NCBI RefSeq assembly: GCF_905147045.1
Contig: NC_065911.1
Coordinates: 3,844,001-3,908,000, forward strand
Reading direction: 5' to 3'
From: Nymphalis io
Taxonomy: Eukaryota > Arthropoda > Insecta > Lepidoptera > Nymphalidae
Length of the DNA: 64,000 bases
Below are positions 42,346 through 54,000 of this stretch, piece by piece. Every line of letters begins with the position of its first letter. Position 1 is the stretch's first letter. The translations under genes were made by a program, and so were the position numbers. The notes under the pieces were generated by a model that worked only from the letters and a program-made list of their open reading frames with translations, had not been told where the DNA came from and did not search any database.

Positions 42346-44380
42346 AAATATCTATATCTAATCTCATTTCAATTTGACCAAAGACCTAGAGGACGCGTGT
42401 GTATACACGCGTGTAATGCGTAATCGCGTATGTGTGTGTGCGTGTTGTAGTGTGTATAATGTTTTATTTTATTAATTTAAGGTATTTCTAATACATATTT
42501 CACAAAAACTTTCTGCACTTCTCCTCTGTCTAAACTTTAACTGTGCAAAATTTCATTCCTCTTCGTCCACGCAATTGGCGTAAAAGGGGTACAAAGTGGG
42601 GTGCTTCACGTATTTATATTATAGAAGAAAATTATAGCAATTGGTAGTTGAAAATTAAACAACGATTTTGATAATAAGATTTAATTAACAAACGTATAAA
42701 TAACTTAACTACAAAGACTGTCTGACAGATACACTATTCACAAATTGCGTAACATTAAATTATATTTATTTGTAGCCACTGTAGAATAACACTGAAATAC
42801 GTCAATTATTTTTTACAACATTGAATATTAAACAAAAAAAAAAGAAAAAGTAATTTCCTTGCTACAAATATTTATTAAATATATTTATTAGCACATATTT
42901 GCACAGTAATTCATGAATTCTTAAAATAACGAAAACACTTCAAACGAGAAATCATTATTTCCATAATCGATTTTACAGATTTCTCATTCAAATTATTTTC
43001 ATTGCAAACTTAAGTCTACGCACATAACGCTTACATATATTATGGCATTCCATATTTTGTATTGGGATATTTTCAAACAATAAATTAAATCAACAATAAT
43101 TAAATAGGTATAAATAAAGTATTAACTTTGGTGGTTGAAAGCTTAAAGGGTCAATGATTAAATAAATAAGATGAAACCAAAATTGTTTTACGGTTTAAAA
43201 AGCAAGAGTTATTAAAGTTGGATTATGACTAATAATTAAATATTTTTAAAAAATTGCTTTTGACGTTGTTCTGGAATCCTCTACTTTCTAACAAATTCCA
43301 AATAAAACGACCGTCTTTCCTGGACTAATATTGCTATTTCAGACTAGCAAACATATTCATTATTGTAATACATTATCTAGCTCAATGGCAACCACATATA
43401 CTCGGATTGTGAATTCGATTTCCCTTTTTTAATTATGTGTGATTTTTGTGATTTGGATTTTTCACGTAGTACGAGATGGCCCAGTGGTAAGAACGCGTGA
43501 ATCTTAATCGATGATCGTGGGTTCAAACCCGGGCAAGCACCACTGAATTTTCATGTGCTTAATTTGTTATTATAATTCATCTCATGCTTGACGGTGAAGA
43601 AAAACATCGTGAGGAAATGCCTGCATGTGTCGAATTTCACTGAAATTCTGCCACATGTGTATTCCACCAACCCGCATTGCAGCAGCGTGGTGGAATAAGC
43701 TCCAAACCTTCTCCTCAAAAAGGGAGAGGAGGCCTTAGCCCAGCAGTGAGACATTCACAGGCTGTTACTGTACTGTACTGGATTTTTTTATTGTACCATT
43801 AATATGTAAATATTTATTTTAGTCTATTTCACATATATTTCTTAATAAAGCATAATTATTTATTGAAAATCAAACATAATGAGTCCGTAAATAGTCCGTA
43901 AGTCAAACTTACAAACTGACCTTTTTTAAAATAATATATTGAATATGAACTACATTATTCTTACATATCTTATTACAGAACAAACACGAGATAAAAATTA
44001 AACTATGTATGTTTTATACGTGACAATGAATTAGTTAAAAAAAATAAGTTTGTTTTTTAATATTATACATTATACATTAGCACTGTAAAAAGCCATCCAT
44101 AATATCTCTAGGTATTATGTCCTTAGTAACATTACACTACCTATGTCACCACCTTCAAAATAGAACAATACTTTAATATTTGACCGTAATGTTGGTACCT
44201 AAACGGGTATGCAAAAAGCCTTTATATAAATATACATTATAGATTATAGTGTATGTAAAAGTTGAATTACAGTAAAATTGCTTCAAATTTAATTATTAAT
44301 TTCGGTAAATATTGTTTTGTTAATTAATGATCTATGATTTTTGACAATATGACATTTATGATTTATCTAGAAAGGCATTT
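42346..44380 (-). repeat. Right arm of giant inverted repeat, outer part
   Basis: Continues the right arm after LINE 3 and matches 33364-35400 in reverse. It includes SINE C at 43466-43780 in the mirrored position and the hairpin at 42392-42413. Confidence 0.9.
43466..43780 (+). mobile_element. SINE family C in the right arm
   Basis: tRNA-like head GAGATGGCCCAGTGGTAAGA, box B in GGGTTCAAACCCGGGCAAGC, tail GTGAGACATTCACAGGCTG and TGTACTGTACTGG. Mirror of the SINE at 33964-34270, with the same flanking TGGATTTTT. Confidence 0.9.
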
Positions 44381-44722
44381 AAATACTGAAATATATATAA
44401 TACTATATATATATTAATTTTCAGATACAATCTAACATTTTAACTGTATTTTGAATAATGATAATTTCACCATAGACAATTTCAATTATTGTGTTAAGAC
44501 CAAATCCGTCACTGCTTAAATTGCATGAAATTTTGGTAACTTAATGTATCAATTTTAATTATCTATTTCAAAAACTAATAGCCTCTATGTTAATGACAAT
44601 TTAATTATATTTAAATAAATAAATAAACAGTCTTCACAGGGAATCAAACTCCGATACGTCGCTAGTCTGAAAACATATTAAAATTAGAATACTTATAAAA
44701 ATCAATTTTATTAATATTAATT

Positions 44723-45200
44723 ATGACGAGACGGTTGGAGACGGTGGAGATAATTACCTTTCACCCCGAAGGTTGTGGGTTCGATTCCCACCCAGGACAG
44801 ACATTTATGTGCATGAACATGTCTGTTTTTTATAAATAGAATAGGAAATGGTCACCAACGCCAAAGTGGACGAAATGTTAACCATCGCTTACGTCACCAA
44901 TGCACCACCAGCCTTGGGAACTAAGATGTTATGTCCCTTGTGCCTGTAATTACACTGGCTCACTCACCTTCAAACCGGAACACAACAATACCAAGTACTG
45001 CTGTTTTGCGGTAGAATATCTAATGAGTGGGTGGTACCTACCCAGACGAGCTTGCACAAAGCTCTACCACCAGTGTTTGTCATGAGTCTGGGTGTAATTA
45101 TCTATATAAGTATGTATTTACAAAATAAAAAGTACTATATTTAGTATATCAGTTGTCTGGTTTGGGATCAGATGGCCGTGTATGAATAATATCTCAGGAT
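44723..45200 (+). mobile_element. SINE family A split by a repeat B insertion
   Basis: SINE A head with box B GGTTCGATTCC at about 44779, then TGCATGAACATGTCTGTTT. Repeat B occupies 44831-45074, and SINE A resumes with GAGTCTGGGTGTAATTATC. The equivalent SINE at 12985-13222 is unbroken, so repeat B came later. Confidence 0.85.
44831..45074 (-). repeat. Repeat family B nested in SINE A
   Basis: Minus orientation; ends CTGGTGGTAGAGCTTTG when reversed. The central CCACCCACTCATTAGATATT block is present. Confidence 0.85.
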
Positions 45201-45730
45201 ATTATTATTATACTGTTTATCTATATTTCTTGCGATTTATTCGATTAATATTATATAGGCAAGGTGACTTTACCATGTGAAAGTGTTGCCAAACAGACAT
45301 GTACAACACAATTAGCAATTAATTATATATCTTGAATTAATGAAAAATGATAAAATCTCTTTTTAAACTTATATTTCTCTCTTTTTTATAAATTACTATT
45401 TAAAAATAAATTAAATCTTTTTGAGAATTAAAACAAGAAAAAAATTAATGGTTATAATACTAGTTGGCTTTATAAGACTAAAGATGATCTCTTTAGTCCG
45501 TTATTTTTTGTTCTTTTTTATTAGAATAGGTTTTGCACGCATGTGTTAAACACACATGTAATATTATCAATATACTCGCGAACGGACATAGTTCTTAGTT
45601 ATGTCATTTTTTGGGTTATATCATGCATGATTGATGTATAATTCTTTGTTTATTGATCATTGTTAGTTCACATTGTTTCAGGAAAAAGATTGTAAAGGAT
45701 TCATATCACTTTACATTCATATCATTTTAC

Positions 45731-45880
45731 TGGTGGTAGAGCTTTGTGCAAGCTCGTCTGGGTAGGTACCACCCACTCATCAGATATTCTACCGCAAAAC
45801 AGCAGTACTTATTATTGTTGTGTTCCGGTTTGAAGGTTGAGTGAGCCAGAGTAATTACAGGCACAAGGGACATAAAATAA
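45731..45880 (+). repeat. Repeat family B, 3'-truncated
   Basis: Starts CTGGTGGTAGAGCTTTGTGC and stops after GGCACAAGGGACATAAAATA, lacking the last third seen in other copies. Confidence 0.85.
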
Positions 45881-46880
45881 TCCTTATTTGTTTTGCTTTC
45901 ATAGGCCTCTGTAGGTGGTAGGTTCTAGGAATGAATAGCATTCCTAGGATTCATTCTCAATAACAAAAATAAAATTACAAAATATTGTAAAACTTTCAAT
46001 TTTCTAAGATGTGTCAAATCGCTTTGAAAAGTTTTTAGGAATTTTACGCCTTTAAATTTGATACCTAAAAATAGTTGAATTTTTTTTACTTAGTAAGTTC
46101 CAATCTCAAGATATAACTATTTATCTTTCTAAAATAAATAGTCATAGGTTCGATTCCGTCAGCTTGTTCTATTAGGTACTTACCATTGGGTAGTGTAGAA
46201 AAATAAAGCTAATTTGAGGGGGAGGGGGGGTTTGAAAAGGATTTGTGTTACCTTACAAGGGATATTATAATGACAAAGACTAATGTTATTTATAAAGTGT
46301 GCAGATACCCACAAGATCAGATTTATAGAGGTGCACGTGGGGCAGTAGGAAAGTGGAGCCGAGATCTCGTTCAGCCATTGTGTTTGCCTCCTGAATAAGT
46401 GGTGTGTTTTAGAAAATGTTACCAATTGAAATATCACATAAATATATCCGGGTATAAGGTTAAGGAGGTGCTATATAAATTTGCATTGCATATAACATAG
46501 GTGAAATTGTTGAAAAAAAACATTATATAATCACGTTCCTTACACTACTCATGTTCCTATTCTATATATAAATAAATTCACGGTTTTACTTACAAATGTT
46601 GTTTCGGGTGTGATTATTTTAATGTCTACTTCTTTCAAATGTCACATCAATTGTGACAGAAAGAGAGGAATCTATATCTCACTAAACCCGCTAAATAACT
46701 TTCATAAGTGAGACCGTTTGTACTAATATTATATAAAAAACGATTATTTAAATATGCGTATATTTGAGTATGAAATATTCATAATTCAATATTACTCGTG
46801 TCTTATACATTTATAGAACAATTATATAACAACCTCTCTAGGATACTATGTGATGTTAACTCGGAAGAAAAGCAGATGGT
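45881..46880. other. Intergenic
   Basis: No recognised gene. A short G-run (GAGGGGGAGGGGGGG, about 46216) and scattered low-complexity sequence. Confidence 0.55.
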
Positions 46881-46884
46881 GTTT

Positions 46885-47400
46885 TTGAACGGAAGCGGGA
46901 ATCGAACCCGCGATGTTAACACAAAAGGGGTGTAAATTCCAGTGTTAAGAGTCCAATAAGATATTAGAAGATGATGCAGAATATAATCTTGGCCCAAAAA
47001 GATTGCAGGTTTAATCTCGGATATCACTGAGTTTTTATATGCTTAATTGGTTATTATAATTCATACCGTGATGAAGGAAAACAACGTGAAAAAACCTGCA
47101 AATGACGGATTAAATTCACCAACTTGTGTACCCAACCCCAGCAGCACCGTGGTAGAGTTCCAAGCCTTCTCTTTAAAATAACAAGAGGCCTTTGTTCAGT
47201 GAAACATTTACCGACAATTGTTCTGATTTTATTGTAATTTAATTAATTATTATACAGGAGCCGAATTCCACTAATTTATAACGATCACGATACATTCCCG
47301 ATTCAATTCCAATCCAACTTTGACTATTCTATATTTATTCGGATCGGAACTGAAACGATAGATGTTAACATATACCGTTTTGTCAAAACCAAAATTAACT
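46885..47400 (+). repeat. Repeat P, right copy, with tRNA-like box
   Basis: 46999-47400 matches 32926-33335 directly. Just upstream, CGGGAATCGAACCCGCGATG is a box B-like element (minus strand), suggesting a tRNA-derived SINE piece. LINE 2 has replaced the sequence on this side in the left copy. Confidence 0.75.
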
Positions 47401-47410
47401 TTTACCTTTC

Positions 47411-47690
47411 AGGCCAAAAATCGATTATTAAATTAAAGAATAGGAAAACGGATAAACGGTAACGATCACACTTCGATTCGATTGCGATAAAGTGACAATT
47501 TGTTAGTAGAATTAGCCTCCTGTATACTGTACTGCAATTCATTATAAGACTTTGCAGACACAATTGTTAATACAAGATCATATCAGCATCTTTTCCACAT
47601 GGAGCCGTTCATGTTTCCAGGTTTCATATGATAAAATGTATCCATCACCAATACAGTACTTGTAAGAACAAACACGAAACTCACCCTGAA
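47411..47690. repeat. Repeat Q, right copy
   Basis: Contiguous with repeat P here, but inverted and separated by LINE 2 in the left copy (29905-30139). Confidence 0.8.
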
Positions 47691-48023
47691 ATCGGTGAAT
47701 GTCAGAATATGCGATATTGACCATTATAATTAAAGTGACCATACCATTTCTTGAAATGATTCAATACACGCACCAAAATAGTATATCACCGTATGTCGAT
47801 TATCAACATTTCACGGTTTTGTAATGAAGAATCTTCTTACGGAATAGCACTGGAGATTTCTAGCTACAACCATACTAAACATCAAAATTAGCAACGTTAT
47901 TAAGAACCCTCTTTTTATCTCGTTCGTGAAATATTGAAAACCGACTTACGGTAACACTTATATACGGTATTATTTTAATACGTCAATCTTTTAACAATCT
48001 TAAAAATATTGTTTATCGGGTGC

Positions 48024-48062
48024 TCAGTGAACAGCAACAATTCCATGACTTCTTCTTTCTAA
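48024..48062 (-). CDS. Mucin-like gene, tentative terminal exon
   Basis: After acceptor-like TTGATTTGAAG, the phase-0 frame reads LERRSHGIVAVH and ends at TGA (48024-48026). It is short and the pyrimidine tract is poor, so a different last exon is possible. Confidence 0.4.
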   Translation of the reverse strand, partial: LERRSHGIVAVH

Positions 48063-51000
48063 CTTCAAATCAATAATAATAGAAAGAGAAAAGTCTATGT
48101 TTAACTATGCAGCCGCTAAGCAGTATAAACAAAGTTACAATTATCGTCGTAAGTTACTTTAAAACATATCACGGTCGTGTTCTGCGGTGAGCGTCGAGTC
48201 TGTTCTTACATGGCTCAATAGTAGTGCAACTTACCGAACAAACTGTGCTGCCATAGAATTTTATGTGAGTTAAACTTACCTGATGAGTTAGTCTGGTCGA
48301 TGAGGCCGCTCTACCAGTACTGGCTGGTAAAGTTCCTCCCACTGACCGGGCTTCTGATAATGTACTGGAAGTATTATATTTAAAATTATTTTGAGAGAAA
48401 CATTTACGTCATTTAATGGGTGATTCTTGTTATTTTATCGAACAAAAATGATAAATATCCATACTAGATAATTTAGTGGTTTATAAACAATATTTAAAAG
48501 CAATAGAGATTTGAAACTGTTAAAGCTCTTTGAATAGTTTTAAAAAAAAAACATTTTATTGAAACAAATTAAGCATTATGTTTCTATGACTATTACATAA
48601 AATATTTAACAAAATGTAAATTTTTATTGTCATGTAAATGGCTTTTGGGTTTCTTGTGAATTGTTTGTTTATAATTGCTTAATATAGTAGACGTGAAATA
48701 TCAAAATAGTAATAAACAAACATACAATCACATTTATTTATATCTTTGTGGTAGGGCTTTGTGGTCCAAGGCTGCAATTTTTAAACTGTTTACTAATGTT
48801 TTAAAAATAAATCGACCCAATGTTGATTAACATTTACTCACAGTTCACCGATGCGTCGCTCTGCGTCTGTCCATTCGGATAAGTCTTCTTGACTAAAAAA
48901 GAAAGAAAAAAAAATCAAAATATGGACTGGAAAGTAAATAAAACACAATATGATGATGATGACTTTCTGAAGGAAGACTATTCAACTGCTCGAGATATAT
49001 TATTATGCACAAATGTAAACGCTAACACAACTCTCAAAGTTGGACTCATAAGGTTTAAGGTTCTTGGCAGTAATGTGTGATATTCTTTTTATTGGATCGA
49101 CTTGGGGCTTAAACCCAGGACCTTGAAGAAATTTAAATTTGGTTAAAGCACAAAATTGATTGTCCCTGTCTAACAACATTCAATGTTATTAAGCCGGAAA
49201 GAGAGAACCCTGACATTGGCTACAAGGTATTATTAATACCTATAAGTCTTCCGAAGCGTGTCGAAGCGAGACATATCTGCTTCTAAATCAGTCTTGTTTA
49301 TAGACGAGGCGTCATCCCGGTCTTCTTTCACGGATTCGTCAGGACGAACTGTCGTTGACACTTTGAATCCCGCTGATACTAATGCTCCTGGAAAAATATG
49401 TAATGCATATTAAGCAATGATTATGAGTTCAAGCATCACAAGAATTTTCATGTGTATAATTTGTTATAACTCATTTCGTCCTCGGCGGTGAAGGAAAACG
49501 TCGTGAAGACATATACTTGTCGCGGATGAAAATCTGCCACGTGTCACCAACAACACGCATTGTAGCAGCGTGATGAAGAAAGGTCTAAAACTCCCTCAAA
49601 AAAGAGAAGCCTTAGCCCTATTTTATTATAAAAATGTGGTATTTTTTTTAAAACATACCTTGTTTGTTGGATCTTTCTTTATTGACGCTATAGGACGATT
49701 CCATACTATGTTTTCTACGCATCTGAAAGTAAAAAGTGAATAAAATATAACACAATTTCTATGCTATGCTAATTTTAAGGGAATTATGTCCTCTTGACTA
49801 ATATCTGCTATTGGCAGCTGTTTTCAACAGATTAGTATTATAACTTCCAATGACAATTGTTCTTAGAATTGCCAAATTCTTTACCACAAAACCCTCTCCA
49901 AATAAATGGTGGAAAGATAAATTTATTTCACTAGTTTTTTTCGGATATAATGTGAATAGTTAAATTAATTTTAAAGCTTACACAAGAAGTATTTACTGTG
50001 TTAATGACTTTCTTTAATTGTAATCAGTTTTCATTCAATAATATAAGGTATAATTTTTATTTATATCATTTTAATTTCATTTTGTTTATTTCGTTTGTCT
50101 GACATTATTTTACTTTGAATTGTTTAAATATTAAACAATTCCACTATGATTGTTGTTAAATTAATAAATTATGTAATAATTATATAAGTTATATTGCCTG
50201 CCAGAAATGGCTGAATACACATGTCTTTGCATAATATCAAAGCAATAAAAAATAAAAAAGCAAATCAAATTAGCAGTTTTTTTTTATATCTTCTTAAACA
50301 AGAAAATACTATGCCATACTCACTTCGTCCGTAGCATTAGTAGCTCCGGATTCTAAATAACTTATCAATTTTGCTTCACTGCATATTTCCGCACTCTTCT
50401 TTCTAGATAAATTATCGCGACTGAAAACAAATGGGCGGAAATAAAACAAACTTCACTCATTATAAAGATTAATGTGCGAAGCTAAATTTATTGTTACCTA
50501 TGAAAACAACAAGTCAGAGTACAATCTTATTGGAATCTTTTTTTTTTTTAATTTCGAAAGGATATGCATAATATTTAATAACGTTATAGTAGTTTATTTT
50601 AATGTAATTATATCACCTGTCTGAGTGTAGCGGATGTAGACGCGCGCGTGGGATCATGAGCGCAGGCGCGGGCGGAGGCGGCGGCGCGTGCGCAGGCGGC
50701 GCCGACACTGCGCACTGACGACTGCACGACGAGCGCGAGCGAGACTGCGCAAAAGTATGCTCCTATTAATGGGGGAAGAGAGGACGAACGAAACATCTGA
50801 TGATATCTACTGTAATAAAAGTCACAACATCTAACCGGAAATAATTTTTTTTTTTATAAGAAATTACAAATTATTAACTGTTGAACAAGGAACTAAAAAA
50901 ATCAAAATTACAAATCTACGAATTGGCATTTTAATGGCTACTGGTTATCTCTTCCGGTTTAGGCTTATTTGGTTTGTTCTCTTATCTTATCTTATATCTA

Positions 51001-54000
51001 CGACGGAGCTTAATAGTTTGTGTATTATATATACCTTTGACGGGATGTATGGTAAGGAAGTGTTTTGTACACTACAGGTTTCAGCTGCCTCCATTCTCTC
51101 AGCTATCAATGCTCGTCTGTCAGCTCTTTGCTTCGAAGGTATATTTCCCTGGAATAAATGAGTTTGCCTGATTAAGATACTGTTATCCGTATTATGTATT
51201 AAGAATTGGCACTGTATCCCACCTCCCTCCTTCCAGTGATTCGGAAAGCACGTTAAGCCATTGGACTTGCATTCATTGAAAAAAAGTGATTTAGTTTTGC
51301 ATTGTTAAATTATCAATATATTTCATATTATCACTACAAGCCGCATATAAAATAATAAGTAAATATCAAAAATGAAAAGAAACTACAATATTCTAATAAA
51401 ATTTTCGAATTAAATTTCAAAATTTAAACAACCTGATGTAAGGTAGGCATTCCTTGCATACAGCCGATCACAAAGGTCTGCGTGGCGGGACCCTTTTGAC
51501 AGCAACACCTCTTTGACGCCCAAATGGTCACCACGAGTATGATTACCAGTCCGATTACCGTTACTGTTATTAACACAGCTGGAAATGATAATTATGTAAT
51601 TTTTATATTTTATTTAAAATTTAAAAATAGTTTTTATATTTTATTTCAAATATGCCAATAGATATTTCGATCCATACCTTTTAGATTTACTTGACACGTT
51701 CTACCTGCATACCACTTAAAGCATTCGCAAATCATGGCACTCTCTCGCTCGAAACAAGTTCCATGGTAGTTGCAGCCAGCGCATCCAACCGCATCAGCTA
51801 TATGGCAACATGCAATATATGGTAAGTTATCTAAATAAATTACAAAGCGGACGTTTGACGAAACAAGTATGCAAAATTCTACTTTATTAAGTTCCATTTA
51901 AAAATAGCAAACTATACTAAGCATGTTTTAATGTAAACAATGCCTTGTCTTCTTCTTTGGAATGTCAAATATGTGATGACAGAAAGAGAGAAATCAATTT
52001 TTAACTTCTAAACGTTGCAAATCCAAATCTATTTAAATAATGATAAATAGAATGTTAGTAAATCTTCTAAAGAATAAATATCTAACAAACATAAACATAA
52101 GTTGATACTTGGATTACAAACTGGTAAGCTTTTGTACATTATAAGTAGCATTAACTAAATAGTACGGTACGGTTTTTACTTTTATTTTATTTGAGGACTG
52201 GACCTTACTATCCTTCATGGGTTACTTAAACCTATTTTAAGGATAGCAATTTACCAAACCCGATTGTTAACTAAATATTGATTGCGTCAAAAATGAGTTC
52301 TCCTTAAATAATAATTTTGAAATTTTTTTTTTTAAACAGATGGTAATTGTTATGGATACTCACAAGAACATATTCTCCCAGGGTACAATGTGTTGACGCT
52401 GAGATCCGCAAAACCTTCCAAGCAACTGCAAGTGTATGTCCCGCGGAGATTGAAACACCGAGCGTGTTCTGAGCAATCGTGGAAGTGGGCGCTGATGCAT
52501 TCGTCAAAATCTGTTAATTTTTTATATCTAAGTTATATTAAGATACACAGACGAGTAATCGATGAACCCCAACATATTTTAAATTAAGGGATTCGGAATA
52601 AATAACGCAAGGGCACTTCATTGCACTGCAGTCTGTCAGGTTCATGATTTCATGTCATAGAGTTTTCTTTCGACCCTTAAAAAATTTAAACATATGAATA
52701 AATTATAGGTGCTTCCATATAGTGCTATCCATATAATAGATATGCAGTTTATATTTGAAATTACAATTTATTTCAAAAATATAATGCTACTATTATATAG
52801 TAATAAAATACTCTTTAAAAACTTCTACGTACCGCTAACATTTAGCCTGTCTATGAACTCTTCTGCTGCGTGTACTTCTGTACCACCAAGGCTGTAGTTG
52901 TTATTTCGTAGATATTTCTCTATGACTTCTTTGAGTCGACTCTCATGAGCGTTGTCTGAGAGCTGAAGATACAGAAATACAAAAAATATTAACACTTAGT
53001 ATGTATTATAAATACAAATTGAAGTAAACGTTGCTTGAGTGTTTAGAACATATTAATGTTACAAATACAATAGATTTGTTTTTAATTCATTCATTAAATC
53101 GTGTATTTAAAATGTACAAGCGATTTTTTGTTACAGAATAGGAAGGCGGACGCGCATATGGACCACCTGATGGTAAGTGGTCACCAACGCCCATAGACAT
53201 TGGCATTGTAAGAAATGTTAACCATCGCTTACATCACTAATGCGCCACCAACCTTGGGAACTAAGATGTTATGTCCCTTGTGCCTTTAATTGCACTGGCT
53301 CACTCCCTCTTCAAACCGAAACACAACAATACTAAGTACTGCTGTTTTGCGGTAGAATATCTGATGAGTGGGTGGCACCTACCCAGACGAGCTTGCACAA
53401 AGCTCTACCACCAGTAATAAGATTCTTACCTGTACATAGAAATCATTAATGACACCCTGGTATGTTTCCTCTAGCGGTGTCTTCATTTCAATGGGATGGA
53501 ATCCAGTTATATGTACGCCATGATAAACGTCACGCAGGTCAGACTGCATAACCATTCTATTAATGCCTTCGTGGGTGGCAACTGCTAAGCTATGATATTC
53601 CTTACTGGAGTTATTAGACAAGTTTGTATGGAATTTCAACCGTTCATTGCCCTGTGATCCTAACGCTAATCGAACTGAGTATGTATAAGTAGCTGAAAAA
53701 CAAAAAAGTTATTAAACATGTTAAGTATAAAATTTATATTTGTATTCAAGTTGGTTTAACTAGATCTAATCTTACGTTTACAAGGTCTGTCAGGGAACAT
53801 TCTAGCAAAACCGGGCCTGCATACACATTTCATAATGCCGTCTATTCTTTGACACCTTTCGTTTCTTGAAGCCTTGCAGTCTGGTTGGCATTCTTTTCCA
53901 TATCCAACACCTAAAAACATTACAATTTCAATGAGTTGAAACGAAATGTCTGTATTAACTTTACTTTATAACTCGTGTGAAAATCATGCAAGATTGCATT

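Larger units (their letters stand above)
44381..45316 (+). repeat. Extension of the right arm, shared with the third copy
   Basis: Matches the reverse complement of 12892-13575 but has no counterpart beside the left arm, which joins repeat P instead. It includes a tRNA-like CACAGGGAATCAAACTCCG box and SINE A. Confidence 0.75.

Noticed and set aside
33364..44380. Right and left arms as true DIRS terminal repeats
   Set aside because: Arms are far longer than known DIRS ITRs, carry SINEs, occur without the core at 6873-10242, and no ICR matching them was found. Left as a hypothesis only.
44779..44789. Box B-like GGTTCGATTCC motifs at several places as tRNA genes
   Set aside because: They lie in repeated SINE bodies; no cloverleaf with paired acceptor stem is formed, and copies recur with SINE tails.
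50608..50796. 60-codon frame MFRSSSLPP... as an independent gene or the true exon frame
   Set aside because: It does not match the splice phase of the next exon. Kept only as a possible isoform or assembly issue.
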